Assembly (NCBI GenBank): GCA_002323775.1
Contig: DCPV01000156.1
Location: 3,786-23,404, forward strand
Direction: 5' to 3'
Length of the DNA: 19,619 nucleotides
From: Firmicutes bacterium UBA1535
GTDB taxonomy: Bacteria; Bacillota; Clostridia; Tissierellales; Sedimentibacteraceae
The notes beneath the pieces were generated by a model. It was not told the origin of the DNA. It was given only the letters and a program-made list of their open reading frames with translations, and made no database searches. Both the position numbers and the translations under genes were made by a program. Positions 1-6,594 of the stretch are shown in pieces (positions within the stretch are counted from its first letter, which is position 1; each line of letters starts with the position of its first letter).

Positions 1-20
1 ATAACTAAGTACTTAGTTAT
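1..20. repeat. 20-bp perfect palindrome at left edge
   Basis: ATAACTAAGTACTTAGTTAT reads the same on both strands over all 20 bases. It begins at base 1, so its left context is unknown. It lies upstream of a TGATATAAT extended -10-like sequence (49-57, plus strand), so it could be an operator for a dimeric regulator. A fold-back artefact at a contig edge is the other explanation, given that the right edge carries adapter sequence. Confidence 0.5.
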
Positions 21-48
21 TATATGTCACTCTTTTTATATTAATATT

Positions 49-57
49 TGATATAAT
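49..57 (+). promoter_or_regulatory. possible extended -10 promoter
   Basis: TGATATAAT is a textbook TGnTATAAT extended -10 with no clear -35. It points right, yet no convincing plus-strand gene follows before the AraC gene. The only thing downstream is an open frame at about 73-219 without a start codon near its beginning. A transcript from here would run antisense to the 3' end of the minus-strand gene at 154-600. It may belong to something lost, or be chance in AT-rich DNA. Confidence 0.25.
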
Positions 58-153
58 GTCAAACTCAATTAAAAAATTACTGAAACCTTATTAAAAACTT
101 GCGAATGGAAACATTTCTCAGGTGGTTTTAGAGTCTTAGCAGCAGATATGGTA

Positions 154-600
154 TTATTCATAAAATATCGGAAATTTCATGTCGTAATTTCCCCAAATTG
201 TTTTATTGTTTTTCGTTAAATATATCGTTGTAAATAAGACTTCTCTTGTACTTAGTCTTGTTATAAAAGGTATCAAGCTTTTATCTATTTTATAATATAC
301 TGTACTGTTGTCATATTCTTTCTTAACATTTTCATATGTGCTTTTATCTTCTTCACAAAGCATATCAATAAATTGATTTTCATTATTTTTATCTATTCTG
401 TTCAAATATAAATCTACATAGAAATTGTCAAATCCATTTTCATCGTATAAATTTTCTATATATTGTATCAGCTCATTCTCATTTTTAATTTCAAGTATCT
501 CATGATTAAACCTTTCAAAGCCCTCGTTGATATTGTCAAATCTTATTTTAACATTTTTTTTAAAAATTTCTTCATTTATAGGATATAGTAATTTTTCCAT
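154..600 (-). CDS. hypothetical protein, 148 aa
   Basis: I do not recognise this protein family. It is an acidic, soluble-looking protein of 148 residues without signal peptide, membrane segment or Cys cluster. The C-terminal third is the most distinctive part: a hydrophobic strand ending around VLFTTIYL, then TIWGNYDMKFPIFYE at the C-terminus, which looks like a conserved end of a compact alpha/beta fold. The N-terminal half is rich in Glu, Asn and Asp. The start has only a weak Shine-Dalgarno (GGCGGTAAG) on the minus strand. The gene is alone on its strand and is divergent from the AraC-type regulator at 802. It uses AT-rich codons like its neighbours. No function is proposed. Confidence 0.7.
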   Translation of the reverse strand: MEKLLYPINEEIFKKNVKIRFDNINEGFERFNHEILEIKNENELIQYIENLYDENGFDNFYVDLYLNRIDKNNENQFIDMLCEEDKSTYENVKKEYDNSTVYYKIDKSLIPFITRLSTREVLFTTIYLTKNNKTIWGNYDMKFPIFYE

Positions 601-757
601 ATATACTTACCGCCGTTTTAATTATTTTTACTAATTTTTCAAGTAAATTTAAACATTATTATAATAATATAATTTATGAAAAGTTTCAACCGTATAATAA
701 TAAAATTTATAAATATTTTAATTTTAGTAGAAAAAGTCGGGTGTTATTTTTAAAATA

Positions 758-766
758 TGATACAAT
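758..766 (+). promoter_or_regulatory. extended -10 promoter of the AraC-type gene
   Basis: TGATACAAT (758-766) fits TGnTATAAT with one mismatch. No good -35 lies 17 bp upstream, as expected for an extended -10 promoter. The predicted transcription start near 773 falls inside the palindrome at 769-786. Confidence 0.45.
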
Positions 767-768
767 GT

Positions 769-786
769 TATTATCTTAAGATAATA
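769..786. promoter_or_regulatory. 18-bp palindrome, possible autoregulatory operator
   Basis: TATTATCTTAAGATAATA is a perfect 18-bp palindrome. It sits between the -10 box and the ribosome binding site (GGAGGAG, 791-797) of the AraC-type gene, across the predicted start point. A bound dimer would block transcription. As RNA it could also fold just ahead of the Shine-Dalgarno. Autoregulation is inferred from position only. Confidence 0.45.
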
Positions 787-801
787 GGTAGGAGGAGCTC
801 C

Positions 802-2148
802 ATGAATTACTATCAAAGAATTCAAAAATCCATAGATTACATTGAAAGTTCATTGGATACTGATATAAAGGTTGAAGATGCTGCAAAAGCTGCGTTTATG
901 TCAGTATCTGCTTTCCATCGTTTATTTTTTGCGATAGCAGGTTATTTACCAAAGGAATATATTAGACTTAGGAGAATAAGCCTTGCATCGGATGAAATAA
1001 AAGCTGGAAACAGCAGAATAATAGATATTGCTGTGAAATATGCTTACGATAGTGCAGATTCATTTTCAAGAGCTTTCAAAAGTGTAACTGGATTTTTGCC
1101 AAGCAAGTACTCCGAGAGTACGAGAAATTACATTTTTGAAAGGATAGATATTATGGACAAATATTTTGAAGTACAAGATAAAGAACTGCTGGAAAAGTAC
1201 CCTGACATCAAAATTCTAAAAGAAATTCAACCGATGAGAGTAGCATATTATTGCTATTATGGTGAAAACCCTGAAGAAGGTGCATTTAAGGTTATGAACA
1301 ATTGGGTATTGAAGAATAACATAGACTTAAATAATGGTAATTATAGAATTTTTGGGTATAATGCACCAGATAGCGAGAATTCAAAAGAGGGATATGGATA
1401 TGAGCTTTGTATTACAATTCCTGATGATATAGTTGTAGATGATGAATTAATAAAAGTAAAAAATCTCGAAGGCGGATTGTATGCAGTGATAGCAGTTGAA
1501 CGTGATGAGTGTCTTGGAGATAACATAGCTAAAGGCTGGAATAGACTTCAGAAATGGCTTGAGGGAAGCAAGTATGTTTATGGCGGCAGACAATGGTTAG
1601 AGGAGCATCTTGGTTTTTCAGAGCAGGCTGAGCATATAGGTGGGATTGACTTATATATGCCTATAATGCTAAAAAGCGAATTAAATGCCGAAGAAACAGA
1701 AGAATTTATTGATAAAATGATGACTGTTTCTTGCACACAAAAAGGCAAAAATGCAATGTATAAGGCTTGTAAATACATATTTGAGTGGGCTTCGAAAAAC
1801 AATATTGATTTTTCGAACGATAAAACACGAATATTTGCATTTTACAATTTTGAGAAAATAGGAAAGTCAGATTTCTTCTACACAATTTATTTGTCAATTG
1901 ATGAAAATTTAGTTGTGAATGATGAGAGCTTAAAGAAAGCTATATTTGACGGAGGTTTATATTTAAAGAGAAATGTAAAATACAAAAATAACGGATTTTC
2001 TTGGTTTGATTTCATCAGTTCGATTGAAAATAGTCGCAAATATGGATTTGGAAGACATCAATTTATGGAAGAATATCTAATTGATAAGCCAGAGATAAAC
2101 AATGAAACTGATATTGCACAGTATATGCCTGTTGTGGCGAAAATATAA
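802..2148 (+). CDS. AraC-family regulator with two tandem GyrI-like effector domains
   Basis: This is a cytoplasmic DNA-binding regulator of 448 aa. Residues 1-110 are an AraC/XylS double helix-turn-helix: the first helix pair is around DIKVEDAAKAAFMSVSAFHR, the second around IDIAVKYAYDSADSFSRAFK, followed by the FLPSKY end. Residues about 135-290 form a GyrI-like small-molecule-binding domain, with ILKEIQPMRVAYY at its start and DLYMPI near its end. Residues about 300-448 look like a second copy, with matching ICxTIPDDIVVDDE/YTIYLSIDENLVVNDE and GGLY elements and a YMPVVAKI end. Most AraC-GyrI regulators carry one such domain. The start is ATG 802, six bases after GGAGG; an in-frame ATG at 757 lies upstream of the promoter's -10 and is unlikely. 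The effector is unknown, though the family often senses cationic drugs or lipophilic compounds. The gene is probably autoregulated through the palindrome at 769-786. Confidence 0.9.
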   Translation: MNYYQRIQKSIDYIESSLDTDIKVEDAAKAAFMSVSAFHRLFFAIAGYLPKEYIRLRRISLASDEIKAGNSRIIDIAVKYAYDSADSFSRAFKSVTGFLPSKYSESTRNYIFERIDIMDKYFEVQDKELLEKYPDIKILKEIQPMRVAYYCYYGENPEEGAFKVMNNWVLKNNIDLNNGNYRIFGYNAPDSENSKEGYGYELCITIPDDIVVDDELIKVKNLEGGLYAVIAVERDECLGDNIAKGWNRLQKWLEGSKYVYGGRQWLEEHLGFSEQAEHIGGIDLYMPIMLKSELNAEETEEFIDKMMTVSCTQKGKNAMYKACKYIFEWASKNNIDFSNDKTRIFAFYNFEKIGKSDFFYTIYLSIDENLVVNDESLKKAIFDGGLYLKRNVKYKNNGFSWFDFISSIENSRKYGFGRHQFMEEYLIDKPEINNETDIAQYMPVVAKI

Positions 2149-2158
2149 ATAAATAGAC

Positions 2159-2189
2159 AATAAGGCAATTCTATAAGAGTTGCCTTATT
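2159..2189 (+). terminator. hairpin terminator after the AraC-type gene
   Basis: AATAAGGCAA (2159-2168) pairs perfectly with TTGCCTTATT (2180-2189) around an 11-base loop, starting 11 bases after the stop codon. The following T content is modest (ATTAGATTT), so it may be only moderately efficient. It lies between two converging genes. Confidence 0.6.
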
Positions 2190-2257
2190 AGATTTAAGTG
2201 AAGTTTTTTAATAAATTTTCTATAATTTTGCTTTAATCTGCTAACAGAGCATGATAT

Positions 2258-2731
2258 TTATAATGTGCATACCATAAGAATAAATTTTTTATTGGTCTTT
2301 TGGTGAGATACTTGAGCAATTTGCCTAAATCCTAGCTTTTCGTACAATTTTATTGCACGATGATTAAAGCAAGCTACAGAAAGTCGAAGCTTCTTTGCCT
2401 GTAGATTTTGTTTGGAATAGTTAATGCCTGTTTGCATAAATAAACTTCCCAATCCATGCCCGCATAATTCCGGTTTTAGTCCAAGCCCGATATCCAGCAT
2501 ATCATCATCATAGGCATTGCCCTCTATGGTTGGAATTTGTGCTAAAGTTCCAAAACAAAAATATCCTATCAAATTATTTTCAGAATCAACACAAGAAAAA
2601 TACTGACCATTCATTAATTCGTCAATGGTTTCTTTATCATTATCAAAACTATATATTGAGTATTCGTCAGAATAAACCCATTCTGAAATTAAAGGAGCAT
2701 ATTCTAAAGACATAGGTTCTACCTTATACAT
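2258..2731 (-). CDS. GNAT-family N-acetyltransferase
   Basis: This is a 157-aa GNAT protein that probably transfers acetyl from acetyl-CoA to an amine. The acetyl-CoA-binding motif A is visible as DIGLGLKPELCGHGLGSLFM, with the Q/RxxGxG/A signature in the form CGHGLG. Motif B follows as AIKLYEKLGF. The length fits a single GNAT domain with nothing added. The start is supported by GAAGGTG on the minus strand. The gene lies 70 bp downstream of the nucleotidyltransferase-like gene and may be co-transcribed with it from the promoter near 3500. The substrate cannot be told from the sequence. Confidence 0.85.
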   Translation of the reverse strand: MYKVEPMSLEYAPLISEWVYSDEYSIYSFDNDKETIDELMNGQYFSCVDSENNLIGYFCFGTLAQIPTIEGNAYDDDMLDIGLGLKPELCGHGLGSLFMQTGINYSKQNLQAKKLRLSVACFNHRAIKLYEKLGFRQIAQVSHQKTNKKFILMVCTL

Positions 2732-2801
2732 TATTACACCTTCTTGTTATATAAATTTTTTATAGTCTTTTTTATTTATTTGCAGAAGCGATTAATAACT
2801 T

Positions 2802-3389
2802 CTACCATTCAATTATTTTTAGAGTATTCCATTTTTTATACCATTTTTCGCATTTTTGCATATAAGTTTCTTTCGTTATCTGCGTTTTGTTTGCTCTTAT
2901 TATTTGCCCAAACATATCATTTAAACCAAAGGGAGCATATACGATAAATTTATCATCAAGCATTCTAACCCCTATAGAAGTTGCAGTTGTAGGCCATGTA
3001 TTAATTGCGTTTTCTAATGAAGTATATGGCTGCAATTCATATTCATAATGCTTTTTATACCACAGATGTACTCTTGCTTGATTTTTTATGTCAATTTTTA
3101 TAGGTAAGTGAGAAAATCTTTGTTCTATTTGCTTAATGATTAAATCTTCTTTTTCATATGATAAATCCTCATCAAAATATACAAAATCCACATCAGAAAT
3201 ACCGTACATTAAATCTAAATTATTTTGAAAATTCCAAACAGTTTGGCAAATACATCCTGCACCGATATAATAATTTTGTAGTCCTATGCTTTGAGTATCC
3301 TTAATAAGTTCAAACAATACAGAATTTTCTGAAAGAATAGAAAACAATGTTTGTTTTTGTGTTTCTAAATCGCAATTATATCCAATCAT
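2802..3389 (-). CDS. nucleotidyltransferase family protein (NTP_transf_6/DUF925-like)
   Basis: This 195-aa protein resembles the bacterial nucleotidyltransferase-like family PF06042. The family hallmarks are present: a Gly-rich stretch with conserved Trp (YYIGAGCICQTVWN, residues about 41-54), a D-x-D metal-site pair in ISDVDFVYFDED, a second acidic strand in IKIDIKNQARVHLWY, and the INTWPTTATSIGVR block. The C-terminal PFGLNDMFGQIIRANK is also typical. The family's substrate is not established. The start is fixed by AGGAGCTAGAT before ATG on the minus strand. An 8-bp hairpin (3409-3433) lies in the leader, and the promoter is within the 38-bp repeat at 3469-3506. Confidence 0.85.
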   Translation of the reverse strand: MIGYNCDLETQKQTLFSILSENSVLFELIKDTQSIGLQNYYIGAGCICQTVWNFQNNLDLMYGISDVDFVYFDEDLSYEKEDLIIKQIEQRFSHLPIKIDIKNQARVHLWYKKHYEYELQPYTSLENAINTWPTTATSIGVRMLDDKFIVYAPFGLNDMFGQIIRANKTQITKETYMQKCEKWYKKWNTLKIIEW

Positions 3390-3408
3390 ATCTAGCTCCT
3401 ACTAATCT

Positions 3409-3433
3409 AAATTTGCTTTGTAAATGCAAATTT
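3409..3433 (-). promoter_or_regulatory. leader hairpin of the nucleotidyltransferase gene
   Basis: AAATTTGC (3409-3416) and GCAAATTT (3426-3433) are exact inverted repeats separated by nine bases. In the minus-strand transcript this hairpin sits about ten bases before the AGGAG ribosome binding site. No T-run follows, so a mild translational or mRNA-stability role is more likely than termination. It may also be chance. Confidence 0.3.
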
Positions 3434-3477
3434 CTACAAAAATCATATTAAAATATTTTAATAATAATATTTGTTTA

Positions 3478-3506
3478 ATTTTATCATAATAAAGCAAATA
3501 TAACAA
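3478..3506 (-). promoter_or_regulatory. sigma-A promoter inside 38-bp repeat (copy A)
   Basis: On the minus strand TTGTTA (3506-3501) and TAAAAT (3483-3478) are separated by exactly 17 bp. The spacer contains TTTGCTTTATTATG, which also occurs in the promoter at 5713-5741. The predicted start near 3471 leaves a leader of about 80 nt before the nucleotidyltransferase-like gene. Confidence 0.6.
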
Positions 3507-3577
3507 CATTAAAATAGGAAAGAAAAAAGTTCATAAAACTATAAAAAGAATAGAAAAAAGTGATATATTTGAAAATA

Positions 3578-4135
3578 CTATTTTAAAGAAGAAATATTTA
3601 TATACTTTTCTTTAAATTCGTCTTTTAAAATAGAATAGCACAATTTATCATATATTTTTCCATTAAGATAGCTTGATTTTCGTTCTCTGCCTTCTAAAAT
3701 AAAGCCGCACTTTTCCAATGATTTTTGAGCTGCGTTATTTATCTCGAGAGTATTTGCCGATATTCTCTCAAGTCCGACATAATTAAACCCGTAGTCCAGC
3801 ATCAATTTTACAGCTTGCTGTCCATAGCCTTGAGAACGATTATTAATTTTAGAAATGCCCATACCCAATGAACACTTGCGATTTTTTATATCAATATCCT
3901 GCAATGCAATGTCGCCAATTACATTTCCAGCATTTAAAAATATACCCAATCTAATATGTAAATTACCCTGTAATTTTTGTATCTCATTAAACCACTCATC
4001 AGCTTTTTCCTCCGAATAACCAAGATTTAATTCTTCTGACGGATTTTCAAAGTCATATTCAAAATCATTCCATAATGTTTTGTAGTCGCTACGCTCCAAT
4101 GTTGCTAAATATATATCTTTTCCTTGTAATTTCAT
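3578..4135 (-). CDS. GNAT-family N-acetyltransferase (RimJ/RimL-like)
   Basis: This 185-aa protein is a GNAT of the RimJ/RimL (Acetyltransf_3) type. It starts with the usual LQGKDIYLATLERSDY and contains GDIALQDIDIKNRKCSLGMGI, the acetyl-CoA loop NNRSQGYGQQAVKLML, then LERISANTLEINNAAQKSLEKCGF and the EGRERKSSYLNGKIYD tail typical of the family. Such enzymes acetylate protein N-termini, antibiotics or small amines; the target here is unknown. The start is ATG at 4135 (minus). An upstream in-frame GTG would overlap the GGAGG ribosome binding site itself, so it is rejected. The gene follows the GNAT-methyltransferase fusion by 90 bp on the same strand and could be read from it. Confidence 0.85.
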   Translation of the reverse strand: MKLQGKDIYLATLERSDYKTLWNDFEYDFENPSEELNLGYSEEKADEWFNEIQKLQGNLHIRLGIFLNAGNVIGDIALQDIDIKNRKCSLGMGISKINNRSQGYGQQAVKLMLDYGFNYVGLERISANTLEINNAAQKSLEKCGFILEGRERKSSYLNGKIYDKLCYSILKDEFKEKYINISSLK

Positions 4136-4184
4136 TTTAACCTCCACGATATAGCTATTGTTTTAATTTACATATATAGATAGA

Positions 4185-4201
4185 TACATGTACATGTACA
4201 T
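4185..4201. repeat. ACATGT tandem palindrome between two minus-strand genes
   Basis: TACATGTACATGTA (4185-4198) is self-complementary, and the overlapping ATGTACATGTACAT (4188-4201) is too, because the stretch is about three units of ACATGT. It lies in the 90-bp gap between the fusion gene and the downstream GNAT. It could be a weak operator or hairpin, or a chance microsatellite. Confidence 0.35.
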
Positions 4202-4225
4202 TTTTAATATTATTTTCGATTGAAA

Positions 4226-5521
4226 TTATTTCTGTACAAAAGCATATATGACTGGCATATTAAAACATAGACCATTATCACTATTAAACTTCTCAAGCTC
4301 TTTAAATACATCTTTTTTAAATTCTTCAAAAATATTAGTACCTAAGCTTTCTATTTGCTCGAATATGCCTCTGACAGCATTTACCCACATTTCCTGCCAC
4401 CATTCATTTTTATCCATATATACAACGCTTGAATTTTCTTGATGGATTTTTATGTTCATATATCCCAAACTATTCAATATTTTTGTTACATCATCTACTG
4501 TGTCAAATTTTGGTATATCAAGTTTATCAATATTTTTTTTGACCGGGGGAATATATTTATTAACTATATCAGTTAGCCATTTCTGGTCTTCTTGTATTCC
4601 CCAGATGCTAAATCCTGCCTCTCCGCCATTTTTTAGTATCTTCATAATTTTACTCAATTTATCATCGCTTAACAAAAGATATCCAAAGCCGAAACCGCAA
4701 ATTATATTATCAAAAGAATTTTCCTTGAAATCTAAATGTTGAGCATCCATATTTATTACTTTTGCATTACATATGTTTCTATGTAAAATATCTTTGTTTG
4801 TTTCATTTACCATCACTTCTGAATTGTCAATGCCGATAACATATCCATCATTACCTACCTTGTCTAGTGCAGGAAATAATGAAGCGCCTCTACCCATTCC
4901 TATATCCAATACTCTTGCACCTCTACTAATGCTTGAAAGTTCAAGTAATCTGTTTCCAAAATCGTTCCAATATTTCGGTCCTGTTTTTCCAAACTCAGGG
5001 GCTACTTTATCCCATATATTAATGCTCTTATCAAGCTCTAATTTATAGCGAAAGCCATCTGAAGTCTGTTCGTATTCTATAAATCCAAGACTTGTAAAGA
5101 GCTTTTGAGAGCCAATATTATATTTGTATATTTCATTTATGCAAAGATAGGGATAGGAAAGTGACTTTCCACGTTCAATAAGTTTTGATACAACCTTTTT
5201 ACCAATTCCCATGCCTCGGTATCGTGTATCTCCAATTACAATGGGCATATCAGACTGCCAAAAGGTAACATCTCCAATTGGAGTAAAGCAGTTGTTTTTA
5301 AACACTTCAATAAAATACAATTCTCCATGAGTATATAAATATTCATACATACAATGTAATTTTTCTATATCATACGCTTCTTTAGCTCCGTCTACAAGGT
5401 ATACGGTATCCAAGTCCTGATACCACGAGAGGGCAAAATCATGTATACCATCATATTTTCTTAATCTAAGTCCAGAGTCAATTTCAATAATATCCGGTTG
5501 TTTAATACCATTTATAGGCAT
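4226..5521 (-). CDS. GNAT acetyltransferase - SAM methyltransferase fusion
   Basis: This is a 431-aa two-domain protein. Residues about 15-162 form a GNAT domain with PIGDVTFWQSDMPIVIGD, the acetyl-CoA loop RYRGMGIGKKVVSKLIERG and NIGSQKLFTSLGF. Residues about 168-431 form a class I SAM-dependent methyltransferase: motif I is VLDIGMGRG (204-212), the acidic SAM-binding residue lies in VIGIDNS (about D232), followed by INMDAQHLDF, the SFDNIICGFGFGYL strand and the LKNGGEAGFSIWG post-motif. The linker is short (about LELDKSINIWDKVAPEFG). ATG 5521 is preceded by GAGGT on the minus strand. No frame break is visible, so this is one continuous gene. The substrate is unknown; both domains could act in turn on the same small molecule. 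It is divergent from xpt and has a promoter in the 38-bp repeat copy B. Confidence 0.85.
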   Translation of the reverse strand: MPINGIKQPDIIEIDSGLRLRKYDGIHDFALSWYQDLDTVYLVDGAKEAYDIEKLHCMYEYLYTHGELYFIEVFKNNCFTPIGDVTFWQSDMPIVIGDTRYRGMGIGKKVVSKLIERGKSLSYPYLCINEIYKYNIGSQKLFTSLGFIEYEQTSDGFRYKLELDKSINIWDKVAPEFGKTGPKYWNDFGNRLLELSSISRGARVLDIGMGRGASLFPALDKVGNDGYVIGIDNSEVMVNETNKDILHRNICNAKVINMDAQHLDFKENSFDNIICGFGFGYLLLSDDKLSKIMKILKNGGEAGFSIWGIQEDQKWLTDIVNKYIPPVKKNIDKLDIPKFDTVDDVTKILNSLGYMNIKIHQENSSVVYMDKNEWWQEMWVNAVRGIFEQIESLGTNIFEEFKKDVFKELEKFNSDNGLCFNMPVIYAFVQK

Positions 5522-5655
5522 GCTGTACCTCGCAAAATATATATTTTTTGTAACATATCTTAATTCATAAATAAGTTCAAATGTTTATAATTTTAATTTG
5601 TGTTTTTATAGATATTGAAAAATCACAAACTTATTTGTATATTTTTTTTCTTACT

Positions 5656-5690
5656 AAATTCTTGGAAAATACCAATTACTTCAAGAATGT
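5656..5690 (-). promoter_or_regulatory. leader hairpin of the GNAT-methyltransferase gene
   Basis: ATTCTTG and CAAGAAT (seven exact pairs) flank a loop of roughly 20 bases in the stretch 5656-5690. It lies in the predicted leader of about 190 nt between the promoter at 5713-5741 and ATG 5521. No function can be assigned. Confidence 0.25.
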
Positions 5691-5712
5691 TTTATTATAT
5701 AACATTTGTTTA

Positions 5713-5741
5713 ACTCTACCATAATAAAGCAAATTTATCAA
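5713..5741 (-). promoter_or_regulatory. promoter-like site inside 38-bp repeat (copy B)
   Basis: On the minus strand TTGATA (5741-5736) and TAGAGT (5718-5713) are 17 bp apart, in the same register as copy A at 3478-3506. The 38-bp repeat (5704-5741 against 3469-3506) is identical at 33 positions. The -10 is poorer than in copy A. Confidence 0.5.
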
Positions 5742-5783
5742 TATTTAGATTGAAGATATCTAAAAATTATATTTTCTTTTATG

Positions 5784-5812
5784 TTGACACTGCATTTTTA
5801 GCTCTATATAAT
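5784..5812 (+). promoter_or_regulatory. xpt: consensus sigma-A promoter of xpt
   Basis: TTGACA (5784-5789) and TATAAT (5807-5812) match the consensus perfectly with a 17-bp spacer. The start point should be near 5819, leaving only about 29 nt of leader before ATG 5848. That leaves no room for a purine riboswitch, which controls xpt in many Firmicutes. Confidence 0.85.
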
Positions 5813-5847
5813 GTAATAAATAAAAAATGAAAAGTGGAGTATTAAAT

Positions 5848-6423
5848 ATGGATTTATTAAGAGAGCGTATTAGAAAAGATGGTATTGTAAAAGAGGGAAA
5901 TGTGCTTAAAGTTGACAGCTTTTTAAATCATCAAATGGATATAGAATTAATAAATGAAATAGGAAAAGAATTTAAAAACTTATTTGCAAACAAGCCAATT
6001 AACAAGATTTTGACTATAGAAGCTTCAGGCATTGGCATTGCTTGTATAGTTGCACAATATTTTAATGTGCCTGTAGTATTTGCAAAGAAAAGCAAAAGCA
6101 TAAATCTTGAAGGGGAAATGTATGTGTCAAAGGTTGAATCCTATACACATAAAAAGACTTTTGATATAATAGTTTCTAAAAAATTCCTGAATGAAAATGA
6201 TAATATACTAATAATTGATGATTTTTTGGCTAACGGATACGCAGTTCAAGGACTCATAGAAATAATAAAAAAATCAGGAGCAAGCTTAGAGGGTGTTGGA
6301 ATAGTAATTGAAAAGGGCTTTCAGGATGGTGGAAAACAACTAAGAAAAGAAGGCATACAATTAGAGTCTCTTGTGATAGTAAAAAGCATGGACGCAATAA
6401 ATGGCACTGTAGAATTTGAGTAA
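5848..6423 (+). CDS. xpt: xanthine phosphoribosyltransferase
   Basis: Xpt converts xanthine and PRPP to XMP in purine salvage, in the cytoplasm. The 191-aa protein has the usual Xpt opening (MDLLRERIRKDG), the ILTIEASGIGIA block, FAKKSKSINL, and the PRPP-binding motif NILIIDDFLANGYAVQGL. The length is close to the 190-odd residues usual in the family. The start is ATG 5848, seven to eight bases after GTGGAG. An upstream in-frame ATG at 5827 sits before that ribosome binding site and adds only seven residues. The gene is monocistronic or leads into the S66 gene after 171 bp. It has a strong constitutive-looking promoter and no visible riboswitch. Confidence 0.95.
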   Translation: MDLLRERIRKDGIVKEGNVLKVDSFLNHQMDIELINEIGKEFKNLFANKPINKILTIEASGIGIACIVAQYFNVPVVFAKKSKSINLEGEMYVSKVESYTHKKTFDIIVSKKFLNENDNILIIDDFLANGYAVQGLIEIIKKSGASLEGVGIVIEKGFQDGGKQLRKEGIQLESLVIVKSMDAINGTVEFE

Positions 6424-6594
6424 TTTTTAAAATATTATATAAGGTATGAGAAATGATGAGTTATATGATATTTTTCTATGAAATATATAAGAATAAGTTT
6501 TAATTTAATATATATAATAAAATTACAGTTTATATTCAAATATAATTAAAGCTGAAATAAAATTATAACATAAGAAACAGGAGAGTGATAGAAT

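Noticed and set aside
73..219. Plus-strand open frame at the left edge, possible truncated gene
   Set aside because: No start codon near its beginning, no ribosome binding site, and it overlaps the 3' end of the better-supported minus-strand gene.
4248..5048. Plus-strand open frames of 64-96 codons
   Set aside because: They are antisense to the GNAT-methyltransferase gene and have Ser/Pro/Phe-rich shadow composition.
5522..5847. Purine riboswitch upstream of xpt
   Set aside because: The conserved three-way-junction sequence was not seen, and the consensus promoter lies too close to the start codon. The 326-bp gap otherwise holds the two divergent promoters, a weak hairpin and AT-rich DNA.
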